DNA of 64,000 bases from an uncultured Lachnospiraceae bacterium (GCA_947626435.1 CANQSB010000015.1:1-64000); one strand, 5' to 3'. Shown: positions 43,299 to 53,416, counted from the stretch's first letter. Translations and numbers: made by a program. The notes: generated from the letters alone by a model not told the origin.

Positions 43299-43410
43299 CT
43301 CTTATTGTTCGACTTATCTTACGACGTTAGCTCGCTCAGGTTGGCACCTTCCATACTGGGGTTGCCGTGGCTTCTCAGGTCCTCTGTACCTCCACCACTC
43401 TGAATAAGAG
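43299..43410 (-). promoter_or_regulatory. SAM-I (S-box) riboswitch aptamer
   Basis: On the minus strand: P1 CTCTTATTCAGAG, GGTGGAGG, CCTGAGAAGCCACGGCAACC, AAGGTGCCAACCTGAGCGAG, and closing AATAAGAG. These are the conserved S-box blocks in order (kink-turn GAAGCC, the CGGCAACC and GCC-AA-CCAG-like core, K-turn partner). It binds SAM and triggers the terminator at 43242-43273, reducing metK expression. Confidence 0.95.
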
Positions 43411-43445
43411 TAAAACTTTAAATATTAAATTTTCAAGTCCTTTAT

Positions 43446-43474
43446 ATATTATACCTATATGCAACGCTTGTCAA
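43446..43474 (-). promoter_or_regulatory. Promoter of the metK riboswitch transcript
   Basis: Minus strand TTGACA (43469-43474), a 17-bp spacer and TAATAT (43446-43451). The start would be about 30 nt before the aptamer. It overlaps the downstream flank of murA's stop. Confidence 0.7.
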
Positions 43475-43496
43475 CTGTTATTTTTCATAATAATAC

Positions 43497-44792
43497 TCAG
43501 CCGACCTTTAATTTGAACTTTGTAAACTCCTTGTCCGAATCAACCTTTTCTATAAGCGCGCCAAGGCTTTGCAGCTTTACTTCAAAATCCTCATAACCGC
43601 GCTCAATATATTTGATGTCGTCAACTGTACTGAAACCGTCTGCCGTAAGGCAGGCAAGCACAAGCGCCGCGCCCGCGCGTAAGTCTGGCGCCGTAATGTT
43701 GGCGCTCGTAAAATGATCCACACCCTCAATAATCGCGGTATTGCCGCCCTCAACCTTTATATTGGAGCCCATCTTGGCAAGCTCGTCCACATACTTAAAA
43801 CGATTGTCAAAAATGCTTTCCGTCACAATGCTGGTCCCTTCCGCAAGCGCAAGCGACACTGCTATCTGTGGCTGCATATCTGTCGGAAATCCGGGATACG
43901 GCAGTGTTTTTACATGCGTGTTGTTTAACCTCTTTGAAGCCGTCACACGCACCGCATCGTCCGACTCCTCTATCTGGCATCCCAATTCGATAAGCTTCGC
44001 GCTTATAGACTCGAGATGCTTCGGGATAACATTTTTTACCGTAACATCACCCTTGGTAATAGCCGCGCCAAACATGAACGTCCCCGCTTCTATCTGATCC
44101 GGTATGATTGAATATTCTGATGAGTGCAGCCTCTTCACTCCTGTAATCCTCACTACATCTGTACCCGCGCCTTTGATATTCGCGCCCATTGAGTTAAGGA
44201 AGTTTGCCACGTCAACCACGTGCGGCTCCTTCGCCGCGTTTTCTATGACCGTCTTGCCTTCGGCAAGCACTGCCGCAAGCATGATATTGATTGTCGCGCC
44301 AACTGATACAGTATCGAGATATATATGCGCTCCCTTTAGCTGCTTGGCATCAGCAATAATAAGACCATGCTCAATCTTTACCTGTGCGCCGAGCGCCTTA
44401 AAGCCTTTAATGTGAAGGTCAATCTTTCTGCTGCCGATATTGCAGCCGCCGGGCAGGGCGACCTCCGCGTGCTTGTACTTGCCAAGAAGCGCGCCAAGCA
44501 GATAATACGAAGCTCTTATCTTCTTTATATAATCGTCTTCAATCACGAGCCCTGAAATCATTGAAGCGTTAATCCTTACGGTATGTCTGTCGGTCCTGTA
44601 TATGATAACTCCGATGCTCTCCATCGCCTGTAAAAGAACATTTATATCCCTTACATCGGGAATGTTCTCAATAACTGTCCTGTCGTCAGTCATAATCGCC
44701 GCCGCAAGCACACCCAAAGCCGCGTTCTTGGCGCCGCCAATTTCCACCTCGCCGACAAGAGGGATGCCTCCCTTAATCGCGTATCGTTCCAT
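43497..44792 (-). CDS. murA: UDP-N-acetylglucosamine 1-carboxyvinyltransferase
   Basis: 431 residues from the ATG at 44792, which has GAGGTG at the right distance (44804 does not). First committed step of peptidoglycan synthesis: enolpyruvyl transfer to UDP-GlcNAc. IGGAKNAALGVLAAAIMTDD, ALPGGCNIGSRKIDLHIKGF with the active-site Cys that fosfomycin alkylates, and PYPGFPTDMQPQIAVSLAL. Complete. Firmicutes often have a second paralogue; whether this is MurA or MurAB cannot be settled here. Confidence 0.95.
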   Translation of the reverse strand: MERYAIKGGIPLVGEVEIGGAKNAALGVLAAAIMTDDRTVIENIPDVRDINVLLQAMESIGVIIYRTDRHTVRINASMISGLVIEDDYIKKIRASYYLLGALLGKYKHAEVALPGGCNIGSRKIDLHIKGFKALGAQVKIEHGLIIADAKQLKGAHIYLDTVSVGATINIMLAAVLAEGKTVIENAAKEPHVVDVANFLNSMGANIKGAGTDVVRITGVKRLHSSEYSIIPDQIEAGTFMFGAAITKGDVTVKNVIPKHLESISAKLIELGCQIEESDDAVRVTASKRLNNTHVKTLPYPGFPTDMQPQIAVSLALAEGTSIVTESIFDNRFKYVDELAKMGSNIKVEGGNTAIIEGVDHFTSANITAPDLRAGAALVLACLTADGFSTVDDIKYIERGYEDFEVKLQSLGALIEKVDSDKEFTKFKLKVG

Positions 44793-44907
44793 CGTACACC
44801 TCATAAACTTGTTTAATAGTCTTGATTATATACCTTTTTGCAGCTTTTGTAAACTGACAAAGCGTTCGTTATCTTTCAGAAATTAATAAAAATTTTAGCT
44901 ATTTTAA

Positions 44908-46491
44908 CTAATTCAGGTAATTCAATGGATTTACGGCGCTTCCATTAATTCGTATCTCAAAATGCACATGTGGACCTGTAGTTATGCCCGTGTTTCCACT
45001 AAGGGCTATGCGCTCGCCCTGCGCGACCTTCTGCCCCGGTTTTACAAGCACTTTGCTCAGATGTCCGTAACGCGTCTGCTTGCCGTCATCATGATTGATA
45101 TAGACCGCATACCCGTACCCGCTTGTCCAGCCTGCCGTCACTACCGTACCGGCATTTGAAGCCACTACGGTGGTACCTATAGGCGTAGCCCAGTCTATAC
45201 CCTTATGGTATGTCGATGCTCCTTTAGTCGGCGCGCTTCTCGCTCCAAAGCCCGAACTCAAGCGTCCCCCGGATATCGGCTTGATATACGTAGGTGGGAT
45301 TTTCGTGCCACGCTCTACAATCTTCGGCACAGCTTCCGCATATATTTCCTCTTTTAGTATTTCGCGCCCAAGCTCACTGTCATTTTTATGCCTGATAAGC
45401 GCGGCTACCTTGCGCCTTCCTGCCGACGGCGCCTGCAGCGTCACGCTCTGCGTCGTATACCAGTCGTCATTCGGCACATACTGAACCTCCGCCTCATAGT
45501 CCTCGACATATACCTGCTCCTCCTCCCATAAAATGGAAAGATCAGGCTCGGGCACCGTCAATATAAGCTCCTGACCGACGCGTATTATCGTGTTTTCATT
45601 TTCTAAAGCGTCATTCATAGCCACAAGCTCGTCCATCGGTATATCGTTGTCGAGAGAAATCTGGGAAAGCGTATCTCCTGACTTTACTTCGTATATCACC
45701 TGCATTTCCTGCTCCTTCGTCACAAGGTCAACCGCCTCGGAAACGCTCTGCAGCTCTCCTTTCATAAGATACGCCTCTGCCACCTCAACAGTATCGGCAT
45801 AGCCAATCCCCATAAGTCCTACATCATAATCGTCAAAGTCCATTTCCACTGCGGGCTCGATATCATAAAACATGGAAGTCAGCACTGCCTCAACTCCCGC
45901 CGTCTGCTGCGCTCCATTATCATTCTCCAAAGCCTCATCACTTTGTTCGACAACCTGCGCTTCGAGAACGTTCATCTCCCTGTCGCCGTCAAGCAAAAGC
46001 TCGACGTCATACTTGCCCTCCTCGTCATATGGCGCAAGCGCCTGCCTCAACAAATCATGAACCTCATCGGGCGAACTTAAGTTCACCGTAGTGTCGTTTA
46101 TCTTGACAGTGTATGCGCGTTGCAGCGTTTCCTGCGTACTATTTTTCATCACCTCGGCAAGCTTGGAAATAATCGTGTCGTCACTGTCAGTCTTTCCAAA
46201 TATAACCTCTTTTCCCGACATATCAAGAGAAAGATCCATAAAAAGCAAATCATCCGTTCCGCTCTCTGCCGATACGCTTTTCCGCGCTTCACCCATAAGC
46301 ATGTCAAGCCTGTCCGGCGAACTTACGCTGCCTACCTCGACGCCATTAAGCCTTACGGAAAAATAATTATCGCCCGAATGTTCAAAAAACACCAACGACG
46401 GCAGCAAAAAGGCGCACGCAATGATTGAAATAACAGCCGCCTCCATATAACACAGTCTGAATTTTCTTAAATAATTCCGTTTATTTTTCAT
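44908..46491 (-). CDS. M23 peptidoglycan endopeptidase with LysM and G5 domains
   Basis: 527 residues. One N-terminal membrane segment (about 17-36), an extracytoplasmic region with repeats, LysM (about 266-312, YEVKSGDTLSQISLDNDIPM), G5 (about 325-395, GREILKEEIYAEAVPKIVER) and a C-terminal LytM/M23 metallopeptidase (about 405-527). Zinc site residues: HKGIDWATPIG, GHLSKVLVKPGQ, and GPHVHFEIRING (HxH). Cleaves peptide crosslinks of the wall, in the pattern of sporulation or division hydrolases. Next to murA but with no clear cotranscription. Confidence 0.95.
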   Translation of the reverse strand: MKNKRNYLRKFRLCYMEAAVISIIACAFLLPSLVFFEHSGDNYFSVRLNGVEVGSVSSPDRLDMLMGEARKSVSAESGTDDLLFMDLSLDMSGKEVIFGKTDSDDTIISKLAEVMKNSTQETLQRAYTVKINDTTVNLSSPDEVHDLLRQALAPYDEEGKYDVELLLDGDREMNVLEAQVVEQSDEALENDNGAQQTAGVEAVLTSMFYDIEPAVEMDFDDYDVGLMGIGYADTVEVAEAYLMKGELQSVSEAVDLVTKEQEMQVIYEVKSGDTLSQISLDNDIPMDELVAMNDALENENTIIRVGQELILTVPEPDLSILWEEEQVYVEDYEAEVQYVPNDDWYTTQSVTLQAPSAGRRKVAALIRHKNDSELGREILKEEIYAEAVPKIVERGTKIPPTYIKPISGGRLSSGFGARSAPTKGASTYHKGIDWATPIGTTVVASNAGTVVTAGWTSGYGYAVYINHDDGKQTRYGHLSKVLVKPGQKVAQGERIALSGNTGITTGPHVHFEIRINGSAVNPLNYLN

Positions 46492-46642
46492 TTATGCCAG
46501 ATTACTCCATTCTATATTGCCCAATACGACATACCAATATCACTAACATACCACAGCCGGCGGGCATTGTAAAGTTTAATCAATAAACGCCTAAAGCCGC
46601 GAGCCTTTCTATAATGCATAGGTTATGCTTTTTACGCACATC

Positions 46643-47590
46643 TCATCCCACCATCAGCAAATACACAAAGTACACCCCATAACACGCAAGAAACGTAATC
46701 CCGTCGCGCCTTGAAAGCGTATCGTCGTCTTTTGAGAGAAAATACAAAAGCACCACCGCCACAATACCAATAATACCGTCAACTACAAACGACATCGAAA
46801 ACTCTACCGGCGAAATAAGCGCCACAGTGCCAAGCACAAATAGTATATTAAAAATGTTACTGCCAAGGATATTCCCAACCGCAATATCCGCGTTGCCCTT
46901 CCGCGCCGCCAGCACAGATGTCATAAGCTCAGGCAGCGACGTACCGAAGGCGACAATGGTAAGACCTATAAGCCTGTCGTCCATTCCAAGCATTGACGCA
47001 ATGATTTTGGCATTGTCAACCGCCAGATTGCTTCCCAAAATAATAGCGACAAGCCCCCCAACAATAAAAAGCACCAGTAAAAAAGCATTTTTAGACGCCG
47101 CCTTGTTCTCTTCACCGCCGTCAACCTCGCCGCTCTTTGCCATACGGAAAAGATGCGTGATAAAGAAAATCATAAGCGCCCAGAACACCACTCCCGCAAT
47201 GCGCCCCAACTTACCGAAAAATATTCCAAAGCCCACAAGCAAAAGCGTAATAATAAGATTAAACGGTATATCAAACTTTATGCTCGACTTGCCGATATGC
47301 AGCGGCACAATGCACGACGCAATGCCAAGTATCAGCAGGATATTCAGCAGATTGCTCCCGAGAATATTACCAATCGCAATACCGGTAGTCCCACTAAGCG
47401 CCGCCGAGATACTGATTGCCGCCTCGGGCGCGCTCGTGCCAAACGCCACTATCGTAAGCCCTATGATAATCTGCGGAATCTTAAACTTAGCCGCTATTCC
47501 CGAGGCGCCGTCCACAAAAAAATCAGCTCCCTTAATCAAAATGACAAACCCAACCACCATCAAAACAACACTTTTTACAGCCAAAATCAT
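46643..47590 (-). CDS. Calcium/sodium antiporter (CaCA family)
   Basis: 315 residues from the ATG at 47590 with AGGGGTAAATGT upstream. About ten membrane segments in two inverted repeats, each with the alpha-repeat motif: VAFGTSAPEAAISISAALSG and VAFGTSLPELMTSVLAARKG, followed by GNILGSNLLNILLILG and GNILGSNIFNILFVLG. This is a K+-dependent Na+/Ca2+-type exchanger (YrbG-like). It may export Ca2+ and so pair functionally with the Ca2+ ATPase at 48696-51350. Confidence 0.95.
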   Translation of the reverse strand: MILAVKSVVLMVVGFVILIKGADFFVDGASGIAAKFKIPQIIIGLTIVAFGTSAPEAAISISAALSGTTGIAIGNILGSNLLNILLILGIASCIVPLHIGKSSIKFDIPFNLIITLLLVGFGIFFGKLGRIAGVVFWALMIFFITHLFRMAKSGEVDGGEENKAASKNAFLLVLFIVGGLVAIILGSNLAVDNAKIIASMLGMDDRLIGLTIVAFGTSLPELMTSVLAARKGNADIAVGNILGSNIFNILFVLGTVALISPVEFSMSFVVDGIIGIVAVVLLYFLSKDDDTLSRRDGITFLACYGVYFVYLLMVG

Positions 47591-47748
47591 ACATTTACCC
47601 CTTTCCCGCGCCACCACGCACAATGTCAACAGCACATAATTTCATAAAAACTCAAAACCTGTACATCATTCTATTTTTCATTCTAAAGTGTGAAAGTATT
47701 TGTAGTTACTAAGGCAAATCTACAACTATTTTCATATTCAACAACGTA

Positions 47749-47827
47749 GAATTTGTGTGAAATATACAAAATAAGCGACGACTCGCACTGCGCATTAGTC
47801 GCGTTTTTGTATATTTCACACAAATTC
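47749..47827. terminator. Long perfect inverted repeat downstream of the HAD gene
   Basis: GAATTTGTGTGAAATATAC (continuing to 47770) is exactly complementary over 22 bp to 47806-47827. The 35-nt loop has a further GCGAC/GTCGC pair. It lies 37 bp after the HAD stop codon and 159 bp before the exchanger start. Probably a terminator, but the stem is much longer than needed. Confidence 0.6.
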
Positions 47828-47863
47828 GGTCTCATTAGAAAACCTTTATCAATCACTTACATT

Positions 47864-48631
47864 CTATATAAATTTTGAATAATTTTCCAGTATAAAATCA
47901 GAAAAAAACTCCTCATCAGTATCGCACACGGCGCACACCTCTATATTCGGCATATTTTGCATATCCTCCGTCTCCCAAAGCCCCTTCGGCGCAAACGCAA
48001 AATCAGCCTCCATAAGCATAGGCGCATCAAAAGCGCTGTCCCCCGCCGCAATGCACTTATCGGCTCCAAACCGCTGCCCAAACCGCCGTACCGCCGTGCC
48101 CTTGTCCATATTTTTCGGCACTGCATATATCTTCTGCCCGTTTGAAAATACCCCTGCTTTTTGCAAATCAAGCCCCGCCTTTAACCGCTCCACCGTTTCC
48201 TGCGGCTTTTCGCTCTTTGTAAAAAGAAAAAGCCCATAAATGCTGCGCACCTCAAAGCATCTGTTCTTATCACAGTCCATAAGCCCATACGCCTTTTTAA
48301 GCTCGTCTGCCGAATCCCTTATAAGCTCTAAGGAATCCCGATACCACTCCTCATCACGCACTCCGCCTTTAAGCAGCATACCGCCGTTACACACAAGCGC
48401 ATACTGAGGCTTTACTCCGAGGTCAATCCTCGCATACTGCTCCGGCGTGCGCGTCGTAACGGGCACAAAAAGCAGCCGCCTGTCAGCCTCTTTGAGCAGC
48501 GCGTATGATTTCCCCGTCATAAAAGATATAACCCTGTCATTGTAGAGCTCCACGCCCACCTTGTCCTCGCCTATGTCACGCTTATACGAATAAATAAGCG
48601 TATTGTCCAAATCCGAAAAAAAGACCGCCAT
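47864..48631 (-). CDS. HAD-superfamily phosphatase of the ter locus
   Basis: 255 residues. Motif I FFSDLDNTLIYSYKR with nucleophile and acid/base Asp, motif II PVTTRTPEQYARI (Thr), a C2-type cap in the middle (about 80-170), and motif IV CIAAGDSAFDAPMLMEADFA. Related to sucrose-phosphatase/Cof-type HADs. HAD phosphatases are known members of ter biosynthetic clusters, proposed to dephosphorylate a nucleotide-like intermediate. The position next to the Ca2+ ATPase and TerD genes supports membership. Confidence 0.9.
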   Translation of the reverse strand: MAVFFSDLDNTLIYSYKRDIGEDKVGVELYNDRVISFMTGKSYALLKEADRRLLFVPVTTRTPEQYARIDLGVKPQYALVCNGGMLLKGGVRDEEWYRDSLELIRDSADELKKAYGLMDCDKNRCFEVRSIYGLFLFTKSEKPQETVERLKAGLDLQKAGVFSNGQKIYAVPKNMDKGTAVRRFGQRFGADKCIAAGDSAFDAPMLMEADFAFAPKGLWETEDMQNMPNIEVCAVCDTDEEFFSDFILENYSKFI

Positions 48632-48651
48632 ACAAAAAATTTCCCCAAAAA

Positions 48652-48679
48652 AGATGTGCGGCGCTTAAACCGCACATCT
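48652..48679 (-). terminator. Intrinsic terminator after the P-type ATPase gene
   Basis: AGATGTGCGG (48652-48661) and CCGCACATCT (48670-48679) pair perfectly around an 8-nt loop. On the minus strand TTTTTT follows. It lies 17 bp after the ATPase stop codon, so the HAD gene has its own transcript or readthrough. Confidence 0.85.
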
Positions 48680-48695
48680 CTTAAAAAAACCAGCC

Positions 48696-51350
48696 TTACT
48701 CTTTCACAATAGCCTTCCTAATCAAATCCACAGGTATCATGGTCGCCGCAAGGATAAACACGGCTATCCAGCCTGTAATCCCGAACGGCACGCAGCTGAA
48801 CATATTTCCAATCCATGTAAACAGCGGGAACGGAATAAGCGCCGCATTCACTATAGCCGCCTGCACAAGTATTATAATGCAGAACACCTTCAAAAATCCC
48901 GTATTTTCATTCAAGCCCTTGAAAATGCCAAAGCCGTCGTCCCTCACATTGAAGCCGTTAAACAGCGCGCTCACGATAAACAGCACGAAATACCCCGTCA
49001 TATGCTGCTCCTCGCTGTCAAACAGATTCACAAAGAACGGATGCTTTAGATATACAAAGCTCAGAATAATAAGCCATGCGCCCATTATCAAAATCTGCGC
49101 CATCATCTTTTTGCTTATAATGCTCTCGTCTCTCCTTCTGGGCTTTTCCTTCATATACTTTTCAAGCGCAGGCTCGTTGCCAAGCATAATCGCGCCCAAG
49201 CCGTCCATTACAAGGTTTACGAACAAAAGATGCGTAACCTTTAACGGCTCCTCCACGCCGAAAAACGGAGCTATCGCGCTCACTACCACAGCCGTCACGT
49301 TTATTACAAGCTGGAACTTGCAGAACTTCAAAATATTGTGGTAAATCGTCCTGCCGTACCATATCGCGTCTTTGATTGACTTGAAATTGTCGTCAAGCAC
49401 GACAATCTTTCCTGCCTCTTTCGCCGCCTCAGTGCCGCTTCCCATGGCAAATCCGACGTCAGCGCGTTTAAGCGCGGGCGAATCGTTCACGCCGTCGCCC
49501 GTCATGCCCACTACAAGGTTCATCTCCTGACAGAGCCTTACCATTCTCGACTTGTCCGTAGGCAGCGCCCTCGCGATTACTCTGATATCCTTTATAATCG
49601 CCTTGACCTCGCCATCGCTCATAGAGTTAAGCTCTGCAGACGTTATCGCCCTGTCAGACGCCTGCGTGATAAGCCCCGCGTCCTTTGCAATGGAAACGGC
49701 AGTTTCAAGCCTGTCACCGGTAATCATTACAACCTGAATGCCAGCCTCCCTAACCTCTCTGATTGCCTCCTTAGCCTCGGGCCTTACGTCATCCCTTATC
49801 GCCACAAGACCTACAAGCACCACATCATCATTAATCTTATTCTCCGTAAGCGCGCTCTCAGAATACCCAAAAGCCAGCACGCGCATAGCACGCGACGCAA
49901 GCTCATTGATTTTTTTGTTGAGCTCGTCGAGATTTAAGTCCACCACATTTCCGTCTTTGTCAAGCGCCTTTTTCGCTGCGGCAAGAAATCTCTCGGGCGC
50001 GCCCTTGTAAAATGTCCTGCCTAAATTTCCGATATGCGCCTGGCTGAATTTGTTTGCCGAATTAAAGCCCTGGGACGCATCGACGACATACTCCTTATTT
50101 GCCGAAAGAAGATTGAACGTGTCCTCCCCGATAAACTTCATAAGCGCCTGGTCTGTCGCATTGCCGCCGATTACGCGGTGCTCCCTGTCAAACATAGATG
50201 CTGTATTCTTTCCAATCGCAATATCGAGCAGCTCCTTTATCTTTCCATGATTTTCAAGGCTGCCAATCTCTATCGTCTCGCCCTGCGCCGTGAAAAACTC
50301 CACAACCTCGAGCATACCCTTTGTGATCGTACCCGTCTTATCGCTGAAAAGAATATTCAAAGAGCCCGCTGTCTCAATACCCTCCGCCTTGCGCACAAGC
50401 ACGTTGTGGTCAAGCATTTTGCTCGTATTCTGCATAAGCACGAGCGAAATCATAAGCGGGAGTCCCTCGGGCACGGCACAGACGATAATAACAATCGCAA
50501 GCGTAACCGCCTCTATGACATCCTGCAGGATAACATTCCAGTCATTTGCAAAATACGCCGATATGCCGCCCGCCTGCGTTATAAAGAAAATAACATACAG
50601 CACGGCAATAGCAATCGCGCCGATATAGCCGAATGTAGAAATCTGCCCCGCGAGCTTGGCAAGCTTCACCTTTAACGGCGAATCAGGCTCGTCCTCCTGC
50701 ATCTCCTCCGCCATCTTGCCCATCATGGTTTTCAAGCCTACCTTGCGCACGTCGAGCACGCCCTCGCCGTCAAACACCACAGCGCCCCTGAAAAGCGAAT
50801 GCTTGTCCACGAACGTATCGCCCGTAATATTGTCGGCAAGCTCCACTCTGCCTTCCGCCGCCGTCTTTTTGCACTCCTCAGCCTCGCCGTTGAGCGCCGA
50901 GTTATCTACTCTCAAATCTCCATCGACAAGTATTCCGTCGGCGGGAATTTTATCTCCCGACTGCAGAAGCACGCTGTCGCCGACTACCACATCATCTACC
51001 TCTATCACAGTCACCATGCCGTTTCGGTAGACCTTGCAAGTATCCTTTTTAGTGCTGTCCTTGAGCTCGCGGTACTTCGTGTCGCTTGCCACGCTTGTCT
51101 TTGCGGACACCACCGCCACTATGAGCACAGCTACTATCGTGCCGACAGGCTCATAAATCTCCGCGTAGCCCAGAAAGAACATCACTATCATAATCGCCGC
51201 GATGATAAGCAGAATCTTTATCATCGGATCGCCGAAGGTTTCCTTGAACGCCTCCCAAAAGGTAGTAGGCTCCGAATCAGGTATCGCATTGGAGCCGTTT
51301 TTCTCCCTTGACTGGCGAACCTCCTCGTCTGTCAATCCATTAAATTTCAT
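48696..51350 (-). CDS. P-type Ca2+-transporting ATPase
   Basis: 884 residues. Cation_ATPase_N (1-70), actuator domain (about 115-230), phosphorylation motif LFSDKTGTITKGM (about 340), MITGDRLETAVSIAKDAGL, and the hinge GMTGDGVNDSPALKRADVGF. The transmembrane CAVPEGLPLMISL motif is that of SERCA/PMCA-type pumps. Pumps Ca2+ (or Mn2+) out of the cytosol at the expense of ATP. Calcium ATPases are frequent companions of TerD genes. It lies 82 bp downstream of a terD gene, same strand. Confidence 0.95.
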   Translation of the reverse strand: MKFNGLTDEEVRQSREKNGSNAIPDSEPTTFWEAFKETFGDPMIKILLIIAAIMIVMFFLGYAEIYEPVGTIVAVLIVAVVSAKTSVASDTKYRELKDSTKKDTCKVYRNGMVTVIEVDDVVVGDSVLLQSGDKIPADGILVDGDLRVDNSALNGEAEECKKTAAEGRVELADNITGDTFVDKHSLFRGAVVFDGEGVLDVRKVGLKTMMGKMAEEMQEDEPDSPLKVKLAKLAGQISTFGYIGAIAIAVLYVIFFITQAGGISAYFANDWNVILQDVIEAVTLAIVIIVCAVPEGLPLMISLVLMQNTSKMLDHNVLVRKAEGIETAGSLNILFSDKTGTITKGMLEVVEFFTAQGETIEIGSLENHGKIKELLDIAIGKNTASMFDREHRVIGGNATDQALMKFIGEDTFNLLSANKEYVVDASQGFNSANKFSQAHIGNLGRTFYKGAPERFLAAAKKALDKDGNVVDLNLDELNKKINELASRAMRVLAFGYSESALTENKINDDVVLVGLVAIRDDVRPEAKEAIREVREAGIQVVMITGDRLETAVSIAKDAGLITQASDRAITSAELNSMSDGEVKAIIKDIRVIARALPTDKSRMVRLCQEMNLVVGMTGDGVNDSPALKRADVGFAMGSGTEAAKEAGKIVVLDDNFKSIKDAIWYGRTIYHNILKFCKFQLVINVTAVVVSAIAPFFGVEEPLKVTHLLFVNLVMDGLGAIMLGNEPALEKYMKEKPRRRDESIISKKMMAQILIMGAWLIILSFVYLKHPFFVNLFDSEEQHMTGYFVLFIVSALFNGFNVRDDGFGIFKGLNENTGFLKVFCIIILVQAAIVNAALIPFPLFTWIGNMFSCVPFGITGWIAVFILAATMIPVDLIRKAIVKE

Positions 51351-51431
51351 AGTTGTCTCCTATATAATCTTATTTTAATCCTATATTGCCTAAAAACAGT
51401 TCCATATTCAGCCAAAACGCCGCCTTGCGCT

Positions 51432-52019
51432 TTACATGTAGCGTCCTACAAGCTCTCCCAAGCCCGGGTCAGTGGTTCCCTGTCCGATGGCGTTAAACTT
51501 CCACTCGCCATCATGCCTGTACACCTCTCCGAAAATAAGCGCGAGCATGCCCGAATAGTCGTCTGTAAGGTTATACCTGCAAAGCTCGGTATTGTTTGAA
51601 GCGTCTACTATGCGGATAAACGCATTTTTAATCATTCCGAAATGCTGTTTTCTCTGCACAGCCTGATAAATATTGACAACCACCGTTATCCTGTCATACT
51701 GCGCCGGAACATTCGCCAAATCAACAACAATCTGCTCGTCATCTCCGTCACCCGCGCCAGTAAGGTTATCTCCCATATGCTGTACAGAGCCCGATGGGTG
51801 CTTTAAATTCCCAAAAAATACGACATCCAGCTTATCAACAATCTTTCCATTTGTAAGCAGGAACGCCGACGCGTCACAGTCAATCGCCTGCGGCTTAGGC
51901 GCAAAAAGCCCTCTCTTTTGGGGCGCCTCATCCCAGCCAAGACCTATAATCACTCTTGAAAGTCCCGCCCTCTCCTTAGTCAGGCTGACCTTCTGGCCTT
52001 TTTGTAAACTAACCGACAT
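51432..52019 (-). CDS. TerD-family protein
   Basis: 195 residues. Contains IGLGWDEA, a [20 protein letters not shown] Ca2+-binding segment and [18 protein letters not shown]. It is the most divergent of the three paralogues, with an inserted Lys/Gly/Pro segment in the first 50 residues (QKRGLFAPKPQAIDC). TerD proteins bind Ca2+ and act in stress and tellurite resistance loci. AGGAGG precedes the ATG. Confidence 0.95.
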   Translation of the reverse strand: MSVSLQKGQKVSLTKERAGLSRVIIGLGWDEAPQKRGLFAPKPQAIDCDASAFLLTNGKIVDKLDVVFFGNLKHPSGSVQHMGDNLTGAGDGDDEQIVVDLANVPAQYDRITVVVNIYQAVQRKQHFGMIKNAFIRIVDASNNTELCRYNLTDDYSGMLALIFGEVYRHDGEWKFNAIGQGTTDPGLGELVGRYM

Positions 52020-52031
52020 CTTAAAAACCTC

Positions 52032-52613
52032 CTATTCTACTTCAACTCCATAATTTGCGCACAGCGCGGCAAGCCCGCCCTGATAGCCGCTGCCGATAGC
52101 GTTAAACTTCCACTCGCCGTTGTTTCTGTAAAGCTCGCCGAACACAGCCGCCGTCTCGATTGAGAAGTCCTCGCCCAAATCATACCTCAAAAGCTCCTCG
52201 CCGTTCGCCTCATTGTAAATGCGGATAAAAGCGTTTGAAACCTGTCCAAAATTCTGCCGTCTCTGCTCCGCTTCGTAAATCGTCACAGTAAACGCAATCT
52301 TTGTAATATTTGACGGCACTTTTGACAAATCAACCTTAATCTGCTCATCATCTCCGTCGCCCGCACCCGTAAGGTTATCGCCCATATGCTGCACAGCACC
52401 TGACGGATGTGTCAGATTTCCGAAAAACACAAAATCCTCAGACACAGACACCTTCCCGCTGTCCGTCAGCAAAAAAGCCGCCGTATCCAAATCGAAAGCC
52501 GAACCCGTGTCAAAAGCATTCACATCCCATCCAAGCCCCACAACAACCTTTGAAAGCCCCGGATTATCCTTAGTAATACTAACCTTCTGCCCCTTCTGTA
52601 AACTAACAGGCAT
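52032..52613 (-). CDS. terD: TerD-family protein
   Basis: 193 residues from the ATG at 52613 ([14 protein letters not shown]) with AAGGAGGTAG upstream. [11 protein letters not shown], the [20 protein letters not shown] Ca2+-binding loop, and [20 protein letters not shown]. Close to the next paralogue. It starts 12 bp before the divergent TerD gene, so they are cotranscribed; the hairpin at 52711-52765 lies upstream. Confidence 0.96.
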   Translation of the reverse strand: MPVSLQKGQKVSITKDNPGLSKVVVGLGWDVNAFDTGSAFDLDTAAFLLTDSGKVSVSEDFVFFGNLTHPSGAVQHMGDNLTGAGDGDDEQIKVDLSKVPSNITKIAFTVTIYEAEQRRQNFGQVSNAFIRIYNEANGEELLRYDLGEDFSIETAAVFGELYRNNGEWKFNAIGSGYQGGLAALCANYGVEVE

Positions 52614-52710
52614 AACAACTACCTCCTTAACAAGATACAACAAATTACAAAAAATCTTTAAAACACCTGACTAAAACCCGAAAAGAACACCCGCCCTTGG
52701 CGTTCTTTGT

Positions 52711-52765
52711 AAAACCTAGCAAGTCTTAGCGTGTGTCTTTTACACGCTTAGAGTTGCTTGGTTTT
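52711..52765. terminator. 24-bp imperfect hairpin between terD genes
   Basis: AAAACCTAGCAAGTCTTAGC and its partner arm form a stem of 24 positions with 3 mismatches around GTCTTTT. It overlaps the end of the terD gene at 52764. It may attenuate transcription between the first and second terD genes. Confidence 0.6.
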
Positions 52766-53345
52766 ATGCTACCTCTATACCATAGTGCCCGCAAAGCGCA
52801 GCAAGCCCGCCCTGAAACCCGCTGCCGATGGCATTAAATTTCCACTCGCCATTGTGCCTGTAAAGCTCGCCTACAACAACCGCCGTCTCAATCGAGAAGT
52901 CCTCGCCCAAGTCATACCTTATAAGCTCCGTACCGGTATTTTCATCCACAATCCTTATAAACGCGTTGGAAACCTGTCCAAAATTCTGCCTCCGCGCCTC
53001 AGCATCATATATAGTCACAGTAAACGCAATCTTTGACACATTTGCAGGCACAGCGCTCAAATCAACCTCTATCTGCTCATCATCGCCTTCGCCTGCTCCT
53101 GTAAGGTTATCTCCCATATGCTTGACAGCGCCTGTCGGATGCTCCAGATTTCCGTAGAAAACAAATTCCTTCTCAGTAGGGCATTTCCCGTTTTCGCCCG
53201 CCATAAACGCGGCGGCGTCAAGATCAAAATCCGCGCCTGAATCAAACGCGTTTACGTCCCAGCCCAAGCCTACCATAACTTTTTTTAATCCCGGATTACC
53301 TTTTGTCAAGTCAACCTTCTGTCCCTTTGATAAATTAATTGGCAT
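52764..53345 (-). CDS. terD: TerD-family protein
   Basis: 193 residues ([14 protein letters not shown]). [40 protein letters not shown] and [20 protein letters not shown]. Three related TerD proteins in a row resemble B. subtilis yceC-yceD-yceE. AAAGAGG precedes the ATG. It lies 71 bp downstream of telA. Confidence 0.96.
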   Translation of the reverse strand: MPINLSKGQKVDLTKGNPGLKKVMVGLGWDVNAFDSGADFDLDAAAFMAGENGKCPTEKEFVFYGNLEHPTGAVKHMGDNLTGAGEGDDEQIEVDLSAVPANVSKIAFTVTIYDAEARRQNFGQVSNAFIRIVDENTGTELIRYDLGEDFSIETAVVVGELYRHNGEWKFNAIGSGFQGGLAALCGHYGIEVA

Positions 53346-53416
53346 CTTTTTACCTCTTTCTGCGCTGCTCTTAATTATTATATCTGCGGTTTGCGGCAGC
53401 GCTCCTTCAAACCTTT

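Noticed and set aside
51351-51431. Possible yybP-ykoY (manganese) riboswitch before the P-type ATPase
   Set aside because: The 81-bp gap is too short and lacks the conserved aptamer blocks.
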